Shown: positions 59,643 through 64,000 of the stretch, piece by piece
Layout: every line of letters begins with the position of its first letter
Numbering within the stretch: the first letter of the stretch is position 1
Assembly: GCA_916610825.1 (NCBI GenBank)
Contig: OU744447.1
Location: forward strand, 7,385,402 to 7,449,401
Source of the DNA: Haliclystus octoradiatus
Lineage: Eukaryota > Cnidaria > Staurozoa > Stauromedusae > Haliclystidae
Length of the DNA stretch: 64,000 bases
Direction: 5' to 3'
Notes under the pieces: generated by a model
What the model was told of the DNA's origin: nothing
What the model saw: the letters and a program-made list of their open reading frames with translations, nothing else
The model's database searches: none
Translations under genes and position numbers: made by a program

Positions 59643-62600
59643 TCAGTGTTTCTATGGATAAGCAAACGTAAATAGGTATCAATTAAGTATATAGACAATT
59701 ATACATTCCAGACACATGTCATTGTTTAAAGTTTCCCTCAATGGGGGAGATTAGAGAGAGTCACACAAAAGGTCACTTGGGGACATTGGGAGTTGGGACA
59801 CTCTGTTTTGTGGATTTTATGTTTGAAGTTTACCTCTGATGGATATGAGGAATCTCAAAATGTCATTCTGGGAACGTTGGTACAAACAGTTTCCATTTTA
59901 GCGAGAGAACAGTCACATAAGACCATATTGTTTATATCTGAAAAAATCTGTGAAACATTGTGACCGTCATTTGATTTGAATCTTCGAAGTTGTTAGAACA
60001 TCGCATTTATCATCTCATCAACTCAAGGAAATGTTAGGTCCATGTTCTGCTTTCGTTAAGCCGGTACCCCTTGGTGTACTGCAGTGCAAACGAAAAAGAA
60101 CAATTTTATTAATGAATATTTATTGCGATACTTTATATGACTGTTGTCTCTTGTTGGCTTGGTTTGTTGTTGTGTTGTGTATATTTCTGAGAGTGACACA
60201 CCCACCCCTTCAATGAGTCGGCTAGGTTAGAAAGTAACTGCCTTTGAAAATTCATGTTAAAAAACAGGTAAAAAAAAACATTTATTTAAAACAGAATCAA
60301 TTACAAAAGGGACGGTTAATAAAATACTGTATATATTATTTCAAATACATGATGTTAAAACTTTGGAAATATTCATATCATCGGTAATTGAACGAGGTGA
60401 CTATAAGCTTATTGAAAGGTCTCTATCTGTCTCTTTCCTGGACTCCGTCCTCCGGATAGCAATTTGTTTTAATATATTTTGCTTGAGAATATTGTAAAGC
60501 TCAAAAAAAATTAACGTAGAATTAAGTGGTGCTTATCAAATTCAGAAGCATTCAATTAATTATAATGCATTGAATTGCCATACGAAATTGAAATTGTTTG
60601 AAAAAGACAGAAATATACGGAGGAAAAGAGGGAATTCTCGTCAGAGAGTTTAGGATGAAAACAGCCATATTCTATTGTTGAGTATGCCTATCAATTGGAA
60701 AACGTTTGCACATTTGTAATCACCTTTGCATTATTTCCAATTGTTTATAGATACACATTAAATAAGATGTAATGTCTAAAAGGTTGGCAATTTGACCTTG
60801 GCTGTCAACCTTTTGTCGAAAGAAAACAATCGCGAGTGCCATGGAAACTATATTTCGTGTAACCTTGACATTGTCTGTTTCCTTGACATTAAAAGGCATA
60901 ATTAAATTAACAATTCAATTTCTACAATTCAAATTAATACAATTGAATACAATACAAATTAGCAAGAACGATTAAAAGTATGCTATTAAAAGCACATGAA
61001 ATTAATAGGGTTATACCTACCTCAATGTATTCTTTACTTTTGTCTTGTTTGCAGTACTTTGAAAAAATGCCCCAAAACAAAATTTTTAAAATTTAAAAAT
61101 ACAAATTTTTAATTTGGTTGACGACATTGTACGCGTCATTGTTTCCAATGCGCATGTGCGCTTCTATAATAATTTTTACTCAGAGATAATAATTCTAAGC
61201 AGATTCTAAGCAGTATTCAAATTTTCAATGAATTTGACGTCACAAGATGATATACCCATGAAAGTAGAAATTTAAATTTAAAGCTAAAGTTGTTGTTGAA
61301 AATAACATTATTCAGCATAATAATTAAAATTAAATTATTAATTATATGCGCGATGAAAGCAATCAATTTCGATATTTATACATGTAATTGTAGGTGATTT
61401 GTACATTACCCCAAATTTAATTAGAATTTAATGATTGGTGACAACAGAATAGTTTTCTAAAAACGTCAATGCAGTTATTCTCGTAAAATGATCATAATTA
61501 ACGCACGTGTTGATGAAATACTTTTTTCGGAATAGAAGGTTTGTATAATGTATTATTAAGAACAATAAAATAGTTTGGATTTAATATGGTTTTAATGAGA
61601 TTTTCTTTTGCTCAGTGGAATAATATTGTTAACTAAGTGTCATTGAAGCTATTTTTACTTAAATATAATTTGTAATAAGTAATATGTACATTAGAGAAAT
61701 AGATTATTAAGTTGCGCAATATTTATTAATAGTTATACAAATACTGGATGAAGATGTCCGCCAGTCAATTTAACGATCTTTAACTAATCTAATCATCATC
61801 ATTATTCCCGGGAGAGTTAGTTCCATACTTTTAGTATACAAGGACGTTCAAATATTAAAGGGTATCTCTTTCAAAATCCAGAAAAAATGTTAATGTAGTT
61901 AATTGCCATGAAAATTTTTTAAAGTATACTTTTTGACTTCTGCCCAATTTTTGCTTTATTTCTCGATTTCTTTAGAGTAATAGGATCCGTTTTAAAATAC
62001 ATTTGAGAAATCTTTTTCATGATCTGAAAAATGTTTATGGTCTTTCTACCAAAGTTCTACTTGAGCTACTCTATCGAAGCACAATTACATAAATTACATG
62101 TTTCCACAGGTCCCTCGAAATACTTAATCGACCCTTTTGGAGGAATTCTCCAGCCTGAGTTATGCACAGAAAATCAAGTATCCGACATGTATATGCCGGG
62201 GTGTATTGTGCTGTGTTCTATCTGTGTTCTATGACGCAAGCTAGGATTTCTCCTTATCCAATCAACTTTGGTCACGGAATTTGGCATCTCTTAAAATTAT
62301 TTATTGAAGTAGCTATTTTGCAAGAGCTAGAGCAAAGTGAGGACGAGTTTACAGAATAACAAGCTATATTCATTATGAATGCTTGAAATTTTTCTCAATG
62401 CCAACCTCTAGGCTTACAGTAGTAGCGTTATCTACATTCTCAATTTTTCATAATACGAATTATAAGATATTTAGATCACCCAGCAAGCACTTGGTATCCC
62501 GGAGTAGTATCAGAAAGACAGTGAACCGCTACTACAGCTACTATAACGATTACTGTATAAAAAATTCAAAATGAAAAAAACAATTAGTATAGTTTGTTAT

Positions 62601-63389
62601 GTGCAAGCACATAAAATCACTGAAATTATATATATCTATATATAATTGTTTGACAATTTGATAAATTTAAAAATAGTACATTTTCTTCGTGGTAATAATT
62701 CAATTGTAATCAATACAATATTGTATGTCATAAAAAATTTGGTTAAAAAAAATTGATAAACATTGAAGTTATAATATTTATAACTTAGATTTGGATTTCC
62801 ACTAATTAAGCTGACAATTATGCAAACACAACATTTTTAAACGGGGAATTAAAGGCATAAACGAGCTAGGCATGCTTTCCCGGCATGCACTTGTAAGAAG
62901 GTTGTTTAGCAAGTGGTATACTGAGAATTTTACAGAGATTAGTAAGATGACATAATCGTGGACGACAAACATATCTGAATGAACAATATATCTAGATGGA
63001 TTTACAAACTGTTTTCTAGTAAACTGGCTGTAAGAAATTACACGACAAACTTACAATTAGAAATTACACCTTGACAAAAACCGAGTAACTTTAGTAGAAA
63101 CAAAAAGTAGAAACATCTCCAAAGAGTAAAATTCATAGTAAAAAATTATATAAACTTCATGCTAGCCTTCTCGCAGATAGAGTAGAGCTTCAGTAAAGAA
63201 AACAGTAGGACTCCATGCGCAAGCTAGATGCATACCTAATTGCGTTTAAAAATGTTGTGTGAGATTTAATCCACCTTGTTAAACTCTAATTAAAAGACAT
63301 TTATATAATATATATCTAATATATATATATATATGAATAACTTTTAACCCAGCATTATCTTTTTTCCTTCCGTTTTTAAGAATAACTTG
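59643..63389. other. Upstream flank of RFX
   Basis: The RFX promoter and 5' UTR probably lie in the first part, but no core promoter can be singled out. A weak X-box-like AGTGCCATGGAAAC lies at 60835-60848, about 1.2 kb upstream of the ATG. 61850-62240 is a dispersed repeat related to 45890-46060 and 46370-46500. The rest is AT-rich and featureless. Confidence 0.45.
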
Positions 63390-63442
63390 TTAATTGCCAA
63401 TATCGTCATATATATCTTCTTGGATGGCTTGAGGAGTTGGGA
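63390..63442 (-). CDS. Candidate last exon of an upstream minus-strand gene
   Basis: A good acceptor (TTTCTTTCTGTCTAG) is followed by an open stretch ending in stop: PTPQAIQEDIYDDIGN. The acidic EDIYDD resembles tyrosine-phosphorylation motifs of SH2-binding adaptors. Only 53 nt, and the rest would lie beyond the window, so this is weak. 63443-64000 shows nothing else. Confidence 0.25.
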
Positions 63443-64000
63443 CTAGACAGAAAGAAAAATTAGCTGGTATCGATCAGATATTAGTAGAGGCAATCACACG
63501 GTTTCGAGTTCAATTCGGGATTTGGCACGAGGGGATTTGTCAAGAAGATAAAATTACAAGTGCCAGTAGGACGAGTGCAATTTGATCTTTTTGAAAAATT
63601 AGGGCTATCAATTCACTAATGAATTATTTATTCCCGAATTCAAGCTTCTTGATATACCCAATGTCGTGCAATTATTGAAATAATATTTAAAAGTGTAAAA
63701 TAAACATTGGACTTACTTTTTGTTTCTTACTCGAAAAATTTTACCAGTTATTTTAAACTTTACCAGTTATGTTGCAATTCAGAATTATCTGTGTCAGACA
63801 GTGTTTAAATTCCCGCTGCTTTTCATACTTTTATTGCTATAGTTTCTTTTGGATTTTTATTGTTATCTCATCAATTAAATTTTGATTTCACTTTTGCATC
63901 GTTTTTCGCGTTTTGCTCTGTTTTTCGCTTTTTTGTACCATTTTTCGTTACTTTGCACTGTTTTTTTTTAAATAATCGGGAATAAAAGCTTGTCTCTTAG

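Overview
This is a 64 kb piece of an AT-rich, intron-rich animal genome, and it holds two essentially complete protein-coding genes. The evidence is GT/AG introns of several hundred bases to several kb, a metazoan-type RFX transcription factor, Ty3/mdg4-type and MITE-type transposons, and tRNA-derived SINEs. The gene content and density would suit an invertebrate, possibly a non-vertebrate deuterostome such as a tunicate, but the sequence does not prove the clade.

Plus strand, 1.8-19.2 kb: one gene of 12 coding exons. Joined at canonical splice sites they give exactly 4233 nt with no internal stop (1410 residues). The protein has an N-terminal membrane anchor, armadillo-like helical repeats, an ILEI/FAM3-like domain, a second hydrophobic segment, a Ser-rich linker and two SPRY domains. 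I do not recognise this architecture as a named family. Introns 1-8 are all phase 1.

Minus strand, 21.4-59.6 kb: an RFX1/2/3-class gene, convergent with the first gene and 2.2 kb from it. Twenty coding exons join in frame (2826 nt, 941 residues). They contain a short N-terminal exon, a Gln-rich region, the winged-helix DNA-binding domain, the B/C/D dimerisation regions and an acidic/Ser-rich tail. An alternative first exon at 51.4 kb, and probably a third start at 44.4 kb, point to several promoters. X-box motifs, the binding site of RFX proteins, lie in this gene's own introns: one perfect match at 46951 beside two partial ones, and a 13/14 match about 310 bp upstream of the alternative first exon. 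This suggests autoregulation.

The introns and the intergenic gap are dense with mobile elements. There is a full-length Ty3-type retrotransposon with an intact 1442-codon gag-pol and identical 205-bp LTRs, inserted in an RFX intron in the sense direction. A Harbinger-type element carries a nested hAT-type element with a perfect 8-bp duplication. There are several pogo/Tc1-like TA-flanked MITEs, foldback elements (one family expanded into a 33-bp minisatellite, another into a 53-bp tandem array), two SINE families, long AAT microsatellites, and an intronic copy of part of an RFX exon. At 63.4 kb there may be the last exon of a further minus-strand gene that continues outside the window.
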